Positions 9,890-19,124 of a stretch of DNA of 64,000 nt are shown here, piece by piece. The notes under the pieces were generated by a model. It saw only the letters and a list, made by a program, of their open reading frames with translations. It was not told the DNA's origin and ran no database searches. The translations under genes and the position numbers were made by a program. The stretch is from Strigamia acuminata (taxonomy: Eukaryota; Arthropoda; Chilopoda; Geophilomorpha; Linotaeniidae), in assembly GCA_949358305.1 (NCBI GenBank), contig OX442318.1, positions 15,854,517 through 15,918,516 on the forward strand. The letters are read 5' to 3'. Every line of letters begins with the position of its first letter. The stretch's first letter is position 1.

Positions 9890-10392
9890 TGTTTAATATC
9901 GATGTGATATAGAATCACTTTTTGATCGTTTAGTTTAATTATCTCGATGTATTAACTCATACGTGTATTTACTTTGTTTTTATGTTTGCTTTGTGTATTT
10001 GAGCATGAAGCATCATGCATTCCCTAGCTATATTTTATATTTTCACTTTATGTAATGCTTGATTATGACACCAGGTGTCATACTTGTACCTTTTCACCAT
10101 CCAAGATGGCCACGCACAGCGATATGTGCTTTCACACTTTGTCAACTCTGAAAAGGAGTCATTTTGTAAGTTTTCTATTATTTAATAAACGTTTTATGGT
10201 TTTAGACAGTAGTCTTACTTATTAGAGCACCTTTTGTTTAGTCAAGCGCATATAAGCGGCCATAAGCCGCGCGCCTTCGTCAGTTGTCACGTCGCATTTG
10301 CGTTCGTTTTTTGTACGAATCGTACGACGCCGTCATTCGCTTCCACGTTCGGTATTCACCGAATTTGCGCCGCTCTCCTCTGCTGCCCTTCA
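9890..10392 (+). repeat. 5' LTR of copia A
   Basis: Starts TGTTTAATATCGATGTGATATAG and ends ...CCCTTCA, two bases before the PBS. TATA box TATAAGC at 10251-10257 in the conserved context GCGCATATAAGCGGC. A CAAGATGGC motif (YY1/Pho-like) lies at 10102-10110. Diverged in U3 from the D and E LTRs of the same family. Confidence 0.8.
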
Positions 10393-10394
10393 AT

Positions 10395-10412
10395 TGGTAG
10401 CAGAGGATGGTT
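10395..10412 (+). promoter_or_regulatory. Primer-binding site, initiator tRNA-Met
   Basis: TGGTAGCAGAGGATGGTT is complementary to the 3' end (including CCA) of metazoan initiator tRNA-Met. It lies two bases after the LTR end. Confidence 0.9.
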
Positions 10413-11303
10413 GCTTTCTCTGTATAACCATTTTTTTTTATCGCCGAAAAATTTCGCGAATTTCGCGAATTTTCGCGGCGATTTGTGTTTTTGCAGATTT
10501 TGACGATCTTCGGGCCTATTTTCGCTTCGACGACGTATCGCCGACGTTTGGATACGTTCACCACACGATTCCACGTTTAATTTCGTCCAGAATCTCGCGG
10601 TCTCGCGGTCTTTGCGACGAATTTTTCATTTATTTTCAGTTTTCGACGGATTTTCGTCTCGACGACGTTTATACGACGATTTTCAACGGAAACGAGACGT
10701 TTCTCGCTTTATACACCCCGGCGTGTATATAGTATCGACGAATTCACGACGATTTATTTATTTTCAACGCATTTTTGTGAAGAGCCTCATTTAATGAGAA
10801 GAATTTGGATTTTCGAATCCAAATTAGCGCTTTTAACGGGTTTTTCGAGAAAACCCGCTCGTGCCTTTATCACGAGCTCGCGTGACGTTACGCGAGAGAT
10901 TCATCACCTTTTCTCCTTCCCTGTCGTGAAACTTTGTTATTATAAGATATTATTTAAGGCTTTTGGTTGGTTCCCTATTAGAATTGGTGCAGCCCTTCGG
11001 ACAAATCTGTCCAAGCTGCATTTGTATTCTAGAGTGAGGCTGAGCCCTGCGCCACCTAGTATTCCCGCGATCCCAGGCGATCTCAAAGGACACTAGGGGG
11101 ACACTCACTCTAGGTTATCAGCTGATTGTAGCATCGGCTTCCAATTTGTGGTTTTCCGCCTCGAAAGTGCTTGTGCTTCGGTTAGTGTTTGTGATCGTGA
11201 CGTCGGATTGTGAAGTGCTACGAGTGTCTTCTACTACGCCCGTACCACTCTCTACGCCTTTGTGTTTTCGCGGTGTGCAAGGTCGAAGGATTTTCACGCC
11301 AGG
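10413..11303 (+). other. Leader of copia A
   Basis: Long 5' untranslated leader with CpG-rich TCGCGAATTTCGCGAA-like palindromes, followed by modules ending in TTTATTTTCAG and TTCGACGGATTTTCGTC. No gene is supported; short frames here are not conserved between families. The structured element at 10988-11113 lies near its 3' end. Confidence 0.6.
10988..11113 (+). promoter_or_regulatory. Structured leader RNA of copia A
   Basis: Hairpin P0: TGCAG (10988-10992) with CTGCA (11016-11020). Long stem P1: CTAGAGTGAG (11029-11038) with CTCACTCTAG (11104-11113). Stem P2 inside: CCTAGT with ACTAGG. Same fold as at 55142-55267 and, with compensatory changes, 34464-34578. Possible roles are RNA packaging, dimerisation or translation control; the role is not shown by sequence. 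Confidence 0.7.
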
Positions 11304-11695
11304 ATGCAGAAATCCGGATACGCGGAACCAACGGCTGGGAAATGTCCGATGTTAGGAATAAACAATTACGAACAATGGCGTCGTTCCATGTGCATGCTCT
11401 TAAAGTCAGAAGGCCTTTGGAGACATGTCACCGAAGAAAAAGAGGCCGAATATTTATTGACATTAACCCCGAAAGAGACTGAAAAATACAAACTGAAGAA
11501 AGACAAGGCGTTGGGACACATTTATTGTCACGTGAGCGAAGCAAAACGCTCCACACTGGACAACGCCAATACCCCGAAAGAAGCTTGGGACATTTTGTCG
11601 AAAATCTTCGCTCCCAGTTCTCTGGCTCGTCAAGCAGCCATGAGATGGCAATTTTTGGGCTTACACCTCGAGCCAAACGAGGATATGGTCGATTT
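11304..11695 (+). pseudogene. gag: Copia A gag, first fragment
   Basis: Starts ATG (MQKSGYAEP...), contains the copia-type Gag capsid region (NNYEQWRRSMCMLL; SSLARQAAMRWQFL) and is cut at codon 131 by the G1 insertion. The downstream part resumes at 25886 after the GATTT duplication. Confidence 0.9.
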
Positions 11696-12166
11696 TGTAG
11701 CAGAGGAGTGCGCTCACAGTATAAAATACTGTGTGTGGAAGCGAGTTTAAATGCCGAAACCCGGCTAATATGAGCGCAATGACGTGCGCACACCTCCAGC
11801 GCTTGAAAATGGTGGAAAATAAAGTCACTGCACTCTAAAGTGCTCATGAGTGACAAACACAATGTAAAAATAAACTAAATGTTTAATAAAAACGAAAATG
11901 CTTACATAATTTGGTCCATTTAGATGGAGAGAACACATGAGTGCTTGCTGGCATGCAAGCGGCCATTGTGATTGAGAAAAACATACATGCACACCATCTG
12001 GTGTTAATAATAAGTAATACAAAAGTAAACAGTATAGAGGCAGCATTATGCCCAATGTTAAATAATGAAATAAATCCTAATAAATACACTAGGCTGCATA
12101 ATGCAGTAATACATTAAGAAATGCGCAAAACAAGTACGGAGGACTGTTTGGCATCGATAAACAACA
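11696..12166 (-). repeat. 3' LTR of G1
   Basis: 471 bp, minus-strand TGTTGTTTATCGATG ... CTGCTACA. Preceded on the minus strand by the polypurine tract GAAGGGGGAAAT. Confidence 0.92.
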
Positions 12167-12374
12167 ATTTCCCCCTTCGATGGCAAATAGCCGCAAAAAT
12201 AAAGAATAAGTTAAGGGAAAAACTTTAAATGTAACTTTACATAGAATAATAATAATGGAAATAATAATTCGGAATATCGAGCCGGGTACTGTTATATTAA
12301 TCACTACGGAAGCCCGAAAATTTCCACTAGAACTCGATGATCCTCAAAATTCGGGTAAAACTAAATTAAGAATG
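12167..12374 (-). other. 3' untranslated region of G1 with polypurine tract
   Basis: Lies between the gag-pol stop and the 3' LTR. The polypurine tract is at the LTR side (about 12167-12180). Nothing else seen. Confidence 0.7.
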
Positions 12375-15300
12375 TCACGATAGGTTGAAATTGAAAATCC
12401 GGGAAATCAGGAGACGCAGTTGAGATGAGCCCAACCATTTGGTAAAAATGTCTGCCACGTTCATTGATCCGGGGACTTTGCGCAATTGGAATGCACCTGC
12501 TGTGTACCATTCCCGAATCCAATGAAATTTCACTCGGATATGTTTCGTTTTACTGTTCTCCACGTCATTTGATGTGAATTGGATGGAAGAAAGCGCATCG
12601 GAGAACACTAAAGGTGGTGAAGATCTATTCAACATCGGGACAGAACTGTAGACGTAATCGAGCCAATACAGCTCACGGACGCACTCAACGAGGGCGACAA
12701 ACTCCGCTTCCATCGTTGAGCACGCCACGCTGGTTTGTTTACGACAACTCCATCCGATGGGGACGTTTCCAATATAGGCTATATACCCGCCGAAACTCAA
12801 AGAAGTGCTGACTTCGGTGGCCCAGGACGCGTCAGTATATCCCCATAGTTGTCCATTGGAACAATTTGACAGTTCAATTGCATAATCCAAAGTATTGCCT
12901 ACGTAGCGCACAACCTGCATGAGTGCCTTGATGTGCGTGTGGTTATAGCAATTGTTAAATTGTGACAACATTATCACTGAGAATAATATATCAGGTCGTG
13001 TCCTCGATGCGAGGAAGAGAAGAGAGCCAATTAACGAACGATAAGGAAATTCTGGCAAGTCCTCTTTCGACCCTTTGACGAGCGTCGTTCCTGGTGTTAC
13101 TGGGACCTTGATGAGTTTATCGGCGATAATTTCAAATTTCTTGAGAATCTTCTGTATATATGCACGTTGGATGATGAAGATTCCCTTGGGAGTACGAATG
13201 AACTCTACACCTAAGAGTTTCGTAATTGGTCCTAAATTCACGACATCGAATTTGGTGCTGATGAGCGCAATTAATTGTGTAAGGACGTTATCCGTCGCGT
13301 AAAATAGAACTATATCATCGACGTATATTAACATCACGGCGGAAGTTCCGTATATGTATACACAGTTGCATCCTGGTAATCTGCGAAATCCTAAATTGCG
13401 CAATGTTTGATCTAATTTCTCAAACCATTGGCGCCCGGACTGGTGGAGACCATAGAGCGACTTTATCAGGAGCCATACATGATTTGGATTTGAACATGTT
13501 GCGCCAGCTGGAATGCGCATATATACTTTGTGCGCAAGATCGCCGTATGGGTACGCGCACTTCACATCTAAATGCGCGTCCTTCCACCCTTTGAGGACTA
13601 CTAATAGGCAGAAAAATAGGCGTATGAGAACAAAGTTGACAACAGGGCTAAAGACTTCATCGTAGTCTACACCTAAAGTTTGGCGAAAGCCCTGTGCCAC
13701 TAATCTGGCGCGATATCTGGCTGGTTTGCCTAGAGCATCTTCCTTCAGTTTGAAGAGCCACTTGCACCCTAATATGGTGGTATTTTCCGGTTTAGGGACC
13801 TCTTCATAGACGCCTCTTTCTGCAAAAGTGTCTAACTCTTCATTAATGGCTTCCTGCCATTTGGTCGCATCCGGAAATCTTACAGCCTCTGCATAACTAG
13901 TGGGATCACGACGACAAAAATGTACTCTAGGAAGGGGTAGCGGAAGATCCTCTAATTCATATTCCATATTGCCAAAATAAAATAATTCGGGATCATAAGG
14001 AATATTGTTCATGTGGCAGAATTCCTCAACGTCACCTCTAGATCGTAGTCGGAGTCCTGCTTCTGGGAAATAATAAACATCTGTTTTCAATTTGCCAGGT
14101 TCCTGCACTTTGCGCAAATGTTCCTCTCTTTTCCAGTGTCTACACACTGAATCGCCTCCAACATAACGCCACTTATATGCAGTTGCAGCTCCAGTTGGAG
14201 GTGGACCATGGTGCGCTACTGGATGGGTTTGTGGCGCATTGCCACGAGAACCTCGACGAGCGTTCACAAAACTTGGTGGCGAACCTGGTGGTGTTCCTGG
14301 CGGTGTGTGAGTTGGTGAAGTACCTGGTGTGATAAGTGGGCTTGGCGCTCGAGATATCACCGGAGAAATTATTGGAGATAGGACAGGTGTAGGAATCCTA
14401 ATTGGAGATCCTGGTGGTGTCCGGGCTTGAGCGCCTGGCGGAGCTGAATCGTCAGAGTCATAGTCTGTATCGCATTCATCTTCCGAATCCGGAAATTTGG
14501 GCCAATCGGTATATTCCAATTTGTCGTCAAATCTCACTTGCGGTTGTGAAATGCGCAATGGTTCATAAATTTGCGACGCTTGATGCGTTTGGTCCAAATC
14601 TGGTCCTGTCCACGGTTCCTGTGGACCTCGATAATGATTTGAGCGTTTATAGGATTGCCGCTCGTCTATTTTGACGTGAATGGACTCGATAACCTTGTTA
14701 TCTGTTGGATTCCAGACGCGATAACCTCGCGTTGTCGTGGCGTATCCGACTAAATAGCCCTCCCAAGCTCGTGGATCCAATTTGTCCCTGCCGGGCGCTG
14801 TATGATGAACCCAGCACTTGGAGCCTAACTTGCGCAGGTGTCTGAGCGAAAGGGCACGTCGTCGCCACAGGATATAGGGCACCTCATTTTTGAGACGAGA
14901 ATGAGGACACCGGTTCTTTATGTACGAGAAAGTCACTGCGAATTCCGCCCAAAGTTCGTTTGGAAGTCCAGTTTCATCTAGTATGGCACGCGTGTAATCC
15001 GCCATGGTGCGGTTTATTCGCTCCGCTGTGCCATTCATAGCGGGGCTATGTGGATTGGTCCTTTGGGCCTGAATTCCGGTCTCTTTTAAATAGCGGTCAA
15101 ATTCGTTTGATAAGAACTCCCCTCCTCGGTCTGTTCGGATGGCCTTGACTCGTTTGCCCGTCACTCGTTCAATTCGTGTGACATAGTCCTTAAAGAGTCC
15201 AAACACTTGGGATTTTTGGGCCATCGGAAATATCCAGGCATAGCGCGTGGCGTCGTCGATAATCGTTAGCACATAACGCGCGCCTCCGTAGGAAGTCGTT

Positions 15301-17195
15301 CTTGAAGCTCCCCACACGTCCATGTGTAGGAGATCTAAAGCCTTTGTTGAAATTGGATGTTCATCCGGTTTGTGAGAAATGCGCGTTGATTTCGCAATTC
15401 GACAATGATTACATGAAAGTTCTTTGTTTACTTCTGCCGGAGTCACTCCGTAAACTTGGTCATTTCCGGCCAAAAGTTTCATCGCATTGGTATGAAGGTG
15501 ACCCAATCTGCTGTGCCATATCCCAGTCGCATCCTTTTTAACCGTAGGCGCTGCAACTTTCTTTTGATTCGCCGACTTTAGCTTCGGTTTGGAAGTTGGA
15601 GGAATTGCCTTTAATGTGTCGGCAAAGGATGGGACTTGAGGTAATGGATTGGTAGGAACAGGTACAGGAGGTGTCTTGGACTGGGTTACTTTGATTGGTA
15701 CAGGTGGAGGAATTTCGTTTGGCAAAGGAGGGAATTCGAGCCGAAAATCAGTAAAAAGTTCAGGATTTTTCGACTTTTTCTTTGCTCTGGGATACTGGAT
15801 GAAATCCTCTTCTGTCGTGACTAATGTTCGGGTCGGAGCGGTCGACTGCGCAATAGGTACATCCACTGTTGACATCAGTGTTGAAGGTGGGCACAAGCCG
15901 TCGACATAATAAAGGCCGCCCTTTTCTTTGGCCCGAAGCATTGGATGTTTAATGTCGGATTTGTAGACATAGACGTCTCCATTCCAAATATGGATGTGAT
16001 GTTTAGTTTTGTCCATTTTTGACACTGAAATCAAATTTGCCTCAAATTTTGGCGCATACAACACATCTTGGAGATTTACGACACATTCTACGTTGTTGAT
16101 CATGGAGATAATCTGGACTTTGCCCTTTCCTAGAACTTCGGAATGTCCTTGACCCAATGCGATATTAAAGGGCGCAACTTTGACAAAGTCCTGAAACCAT
16201 GCTTGAACGTGGCACACATGATCTGTTGCCCCACAATCCACGATCCATTCATGTGATTGCATGAAGTGAATTGTGGGCAACTGTTGCGGAGCACTTGCGA
16301 AAAAGTTCGTTTCCCGCCTTGCGCTGGAATTCCCCCTTGGCCTCGAATCATCACGGTTTGAGTTCTTGTTGCGTTTGCGGCTAGAACTTCTTGGCTTCCT
16401 TTGAAGTGAAGCTGCCGGTTGATTCTTGTCATCTCGGCGCGATGGCAAAGGACATTTATTTGCGTAATGGCCAAATTCCTGGCAATTAAAACACTGCACC
16501 GAAGATAACGGTCGAGAGGGACGAGAACGATTTCTCCCACGTTGCTGTTTTTCACCAGCATATGCACGAGAATGTTTTGAATTGTCCACGTCGCGTGAAT
16601 CCATAGCTTTGAGTCGCATATGTTCCGCGAGTAACTGTTCGGACACTTTCTTTGGTGTGAATTCACCGTTGGGCAAGTGATATGTTGTGAATGAAATCTG
16701 TGAATATTCACGAGGCAATAAGTCCAAGTATTGGTAAGCGTGGTGATCAGGCGAAGTTATCTCTCCGATATCCTTCATTTGGCGGACATGATAGTCAACG
16801 CGTCCTAAGAAGTCAGCCATATCTTCGCCCTGCTCTAGGCGCAAATTCAAAAATTCGCGGCGCATGGCTGCCTGTCGTGCGCGAGATGATGGCGCATAAA
16901 TGTTGGTTAAAATGTCCCATGCTTCCTTCGGGGTTTCACAATCATCTAGCGCAGACTTCTTCGCCTCGCTTACAGAACAGTATATTAAGCCTAATGCCTT
17001 GGCTTTACGACGCTTGTATTTCTTCTTTTCCTTGTCACCCGCGGTTTTAAGGAAATCTGCCTCTTCTTCTTCCGTCACATGTTCCCACAATTCTTCACTT
17101 CTCAGCACCATGCGCATTGAGCGCTGCCATAGTTCGTAGTTTCCTACGCTGAGAATCGGAAGGCGTCCGGAATTGGCTTCGACGGATTTTGACAT
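12375..17195 (-). CDS. gag-pol: G1 gag-pol polyprotein, 1606 aa, Ty1/copia
   Basis: Single uninterrupted frame, as in Drosophila copia-type elements. Order (approximate residues): Gag capsid region (1-210), CCHC zinc knuckle CFNCQEFGHYANKC (235-248), aspartic protease IVDCGATDH (about 319, Cys where Ser or Thr is usual), integrase zinc finger WHSRLGH ... CNHC (557-600), integrase DDE: HMDVW (626), TDRGGEF (687), GTAERI (723); Pro/Ser-rich linker; MBD-like domain (1009-1074); RT with YVDD (about 1290); RNase H with TDASWA (1453) and MEAEF. One change stands out: CAYPYGDL in RT, where G2 and C read CAYLYGDL and D reads SAYLYGDL; this proline may disable the enzyme. The start is the first ATG after the leader. 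Otherwise intact. Confidence 0.95.
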   Translation of the reverse strand: MSKSVEANSGRLPILSVGNYELWQRSMRMVLRSEELWEHVTEEEEADFLKTAGDKEKKKYKRRKAKALGLIYCSVSEAKKSALDDCETPKEAWDILTNIYAPSSRARQAAMRREFLNLRLEQGEDMADFLGRVDYHVRQMKDIGEITSPDHHAYQYLDLLPREYSQISFTTYHLPNGEFTPKKVSEQLLAEHMRLKAMDSRDVDNSKHSRAYAGEKQQRGRNRSRPSRPLSSVQCFNCQEFGHYANKCPLPSRRDDKNQPAASLQRKPRSSSRKRNKNSNRDDSRPRGNSSARRETNFFASAPQQLPTIHFMQSHEWIVDCGATDHVCHVQAWFQDFVKVAPFNIALGQGHSEVLGKGKVQIISMINNVECVVNLQDVLYAPKFEANLISVSKMDKTKHHIHIWNGDVYVYKSDIKHPMLRAKEKGGLYYVDGLCPPSTLMSTVDVPIAQSTAPTRTLVTTEEDFIQYPRAKKKSKNPELFTDFRLEFPPLPNEIPPPVPIKVTQSKTPPVPVPTNPLPQVPSFADTLKAIPPTSKPKLKSANQKKVAAPTVKKDATGIWHSRLGHLHTNAMKLLAGNDQVYGVTPAEVNKELSCNHCRIAKSTRISHKPDEHPISTKALDLLHMDVWGASRTTSYGGARYVLTIIDDATRYAWIFPMAQKSQVFGLFKDYVTRIERVTGKRVKAIRTDRGGEFLSNEFDRYLKETGIQAQRTNPHSPAMNGTAERINRTMADYTRAILDETGLPNELWAEFAVTFSYIKNRCPHSRLKNEVPYILWRRRALSLRHLRKLGSKCWVHHTAPGRDKLDPRAWEGYLVGYATTTRGYRVWNPTDNKVIESIHVKIDERQSYKRSNHYRGPQEPWTGPDLDQTHQASQIYEPLRISQPQVRFDDKLEYTDWPKFPDSEDECDTDYDSDDSAPPGAQARTPPGSPIRIPTPVLSPIISPVISRAPSPLITPGTSPTHTPPGTPPGSPPSFVNARRGSRGNAPQTHPVAHHGPPPTGAATAYKWRYVGGDSVCRHWKREEHLRKVQEPGKLKTDVYYFPEAGLRLRSRGDVEEFCHMNNIPYDPELFYFGNMEYELEDLPLPLPRVHFCRRDPTSYAEAVRFPDATKWQEAINEELDTFAERGVYEEVPKPENTTILGCKWLFKLKEDALGKPARYRARLVAQGFRQTLGVDYDEVFSPVVNFVLIRLFFCLLVVLKGWKDAHLDVKCAYPYGDLAHKVYMRIPAGATCSNPNHVWLLIKSLYGLHQSGRQWFEKLDQTLRNLGFRRLPGCNCVYIYGTSAVMLIYVDDIVLFYATDNVLTQLIALISTKFDVVNLGPITKLLGVEFIRTPKGIFIIQRAYIQKILKKFEIIADKLIKVPVTPGTTLVKGSKEDLPEFPYRSLIGSLLFLASRTRPDILFSVIMLSQFNNCYNHTHIKALMQVVRYVGNTLDYAIELSNCSNGQLWGYTDASWATEVSTSLSFGGYIAYIGNVPIGWSCRKQTSVACSTMEAEFVALVECVRELYWLDYVYSSVPMLNRSSPPLVFSDALSSIQFTSNDVENSKTKHIRVKFHWIREWYTAGAFQLRKVPGSMNVADIFTKWLGSSQLRLLISRIFNFNLS

Positions 17196-17381
17196 AATGA
17201 CGTGGAGCTACGAAACAATCCGAAGCGAAGCACACAGGACGGAAAATGGTACAATTGGAGCACTTGACGGTCTCGTAGCACAATATCGCGTTGCACAACA
17301 CAAATACGGCGCACTGATCGAAGCACTGTCAAAGCGGATATCAATCGAATTGGGCGACCACTTCTGAAGTGGTCAGATAAC

Positions 17382-17463
17382 CCTAGCCAGCCAACACACA
17401 GGGGTCCGTTCGCCTGCCTGGAGGCGCGGGAGTACCTGTTGGCCACGGTAAGCACTGGCTAGG
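17382..17463 (-). promoter_or_regulatory. Structured leader RNA of G1
   Basis: CCTAGCCAG (17382-17390) pairs with CTGGCTAGG (17455-17463); inside, CCAAC...AGG (17391-17402) pairs with CCTGTTGG (17435-17442), and CGCCT with AGGCG (17411-17426). Architecture resembles the A/D/E and C leader fold, with different primary sequence. G2 has the same block at about 24142-24223. Confidence 0.55.
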
Positions 17464-17589
17464 AATGAGTTAATGCAGTAGTTCCGACTGGAACAGAAGA
17501 GCAAAAACTATTCTAAAGGACCCACAAAAACTTAATACGACCTTAAATACTAACAAGCTAATTACGACAACTGAAAGGCAAGTATTAAT

Positions 17590-18074
17590 TGACGATGATA
17601 AGTGAAGTTGTCAACGCCGGGAAATAAACTGGAGACGAAACGAAAGTCATTTTGTGCCTGAAAACCGCACAAACGCGTCGGCCATCTTTATTCAGGCAAG
17701 AACAGGTGAGCAAGTGAATATGTACAAGTGTCGAGGCTATTTGCCCTCGATCTAAAAGTAGAACAAATCATCCTGATGGAAAGGTTGATTTGTTCTTTAC
17801 ATAACCAAAGTAAAGATAACTCAAAGCCAGCATTAACACTGGATAATGCACTGGGGGAAATAATAGATAAACTCAATCATAGCAGACGACAACTCGAAAT
17901 CCATTGTGAAACATGAGCCAACTGGAATGCTAAGCATGTATTAAAACAATCCAAAGCAGTTGGCTCTCGATTTCGGGTACAGTAAACAATGCGACCCGAA
18001 TTTCGCCTTCAACGCACTTAGCCAGAAAAGGTGCGCCGTTAATACGTGAAATGAAAAACTGCTTTGACCCAACA
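17590..18074 (-). repeat. Solo LTR in the G1 leader
   Basis: 485 bp bounded by TGACGATG and CCCAACA and flanked by TTAAT duplications (17585-17589, 18075-18079). G2 has the uninterrupted target at the same point, so the insertion is certain. Minus orientation is inferred from TGTTGGG at its right end. Internal similarity to the F LTR (GCCATCTTT; CCCTCGATCT; TTGTTCTTTACA) suggests a related family. Confidence 0.88.
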
Positions 18075-18454
18075 TTAATTAGTGTGATGAGACGTTGCGC
18101 CAATCTAGAGATGAAAATGGCGTAGTTGCGCATTTAAATGCGAAAATCGTCGAAAATCGTCGTTTCTTCGAGAAAAATCGTCGATACAACGACCGTACAC
18201 GGTGTACTAAGTCGGGAATTAATCCAAATCGTCGTTCACGCTGTGTAAAGCGGGTTTCCAACGTTGATTGTCGTTGGAAAACGGCGAAAATCTGAAAATA
18301 AATTGAAATTCGTCTCGAAAATTGCGAAACTCGCAGAAATTCGGACGAAATTAAATGAAAAATCGTAAAGCTGGTCGTGCAGACTACGTGAGAACGTCGG
18401 CGTGTCGTCTCGAACGTTCTAGAGACGAAAATCGTCGCGGAAATCGGCGCAATC

Positions 18455-18925
18455 TGTAGCAGAGGAGTGCGCTCACAGTATAAAATACTGTGTGTGGAAG
18501 CGAGTTTAAATGCCGAAACCCGGCTAATATGAGCGCAATGACGTGCGCACACCTCCAGCGCTTGAAAATGGTGGAAAATAAAGTCACTGCACTCTAAAGT
18601 GCTCATGAGTGACAAACACAATGTAAAAATAAACTAAATGTTTAATAAAAACGAAAATGCTTACATAATGTGGTCCATTTAGATGGAGAAAATACATGAG
18701 TGCTTGCTGGCATGCAAGCGGCCATTGTGATTGTGAAAAACATACATGCACACCATCTGGTGTTGATAATAAGTAATACAAAAGTAAACAGTATAGAGGC
18801 AGCATTATGCCCAATGTTAAATAATGAAATAAATCCTAATAAACACACTAGGCTGCATAATGCAGTAATACATTAAGAAATGCGCAAAACAAGTACGGAG
18901 GACTGTTTGGCATCGATAAACAACA
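18455..18925 (-). repeat. 3' LTR of G2
   Basis: 471 bp. Carries the G2-specific variants TGTGGTCC, GAAAATACATG and GTGTTGATAAT. Polypurine tract follows at 18926-18940 (minus strand GAAGGGGGAAAT). Confidence 0.93.
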
Positions 18926-19124
18926 ATTTCCCCCTTCGATGGCAAATAGCCGCAAAAATAAAGAACAAGTTAAGGGAAAAACTTTAAATGTAACTTTACA
19001 TAGAATAATAATAATGGAAATAATAATTCGGAACATCGAGCCGGGTACTGTTATATTAATCACTACGGAAGCCCGAAAATTCCCACTGGAACTCGATGAT
19101 CCTCAAAATTCGGGTAAAACTAAA

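Larger units (their letters stand above)
17196..18449 (-). other. Leader of G1 (proximal part), interrupted by a solo LTR
   Basis: Leader between G2's insertion point and the gag start. Contains a stem-rich block at 17382-17463 and CpG-rich modules at 18100-18450 like those in the other leaders. The remaining leader and PBS are at 25300-25407. Confidence 0.7.
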
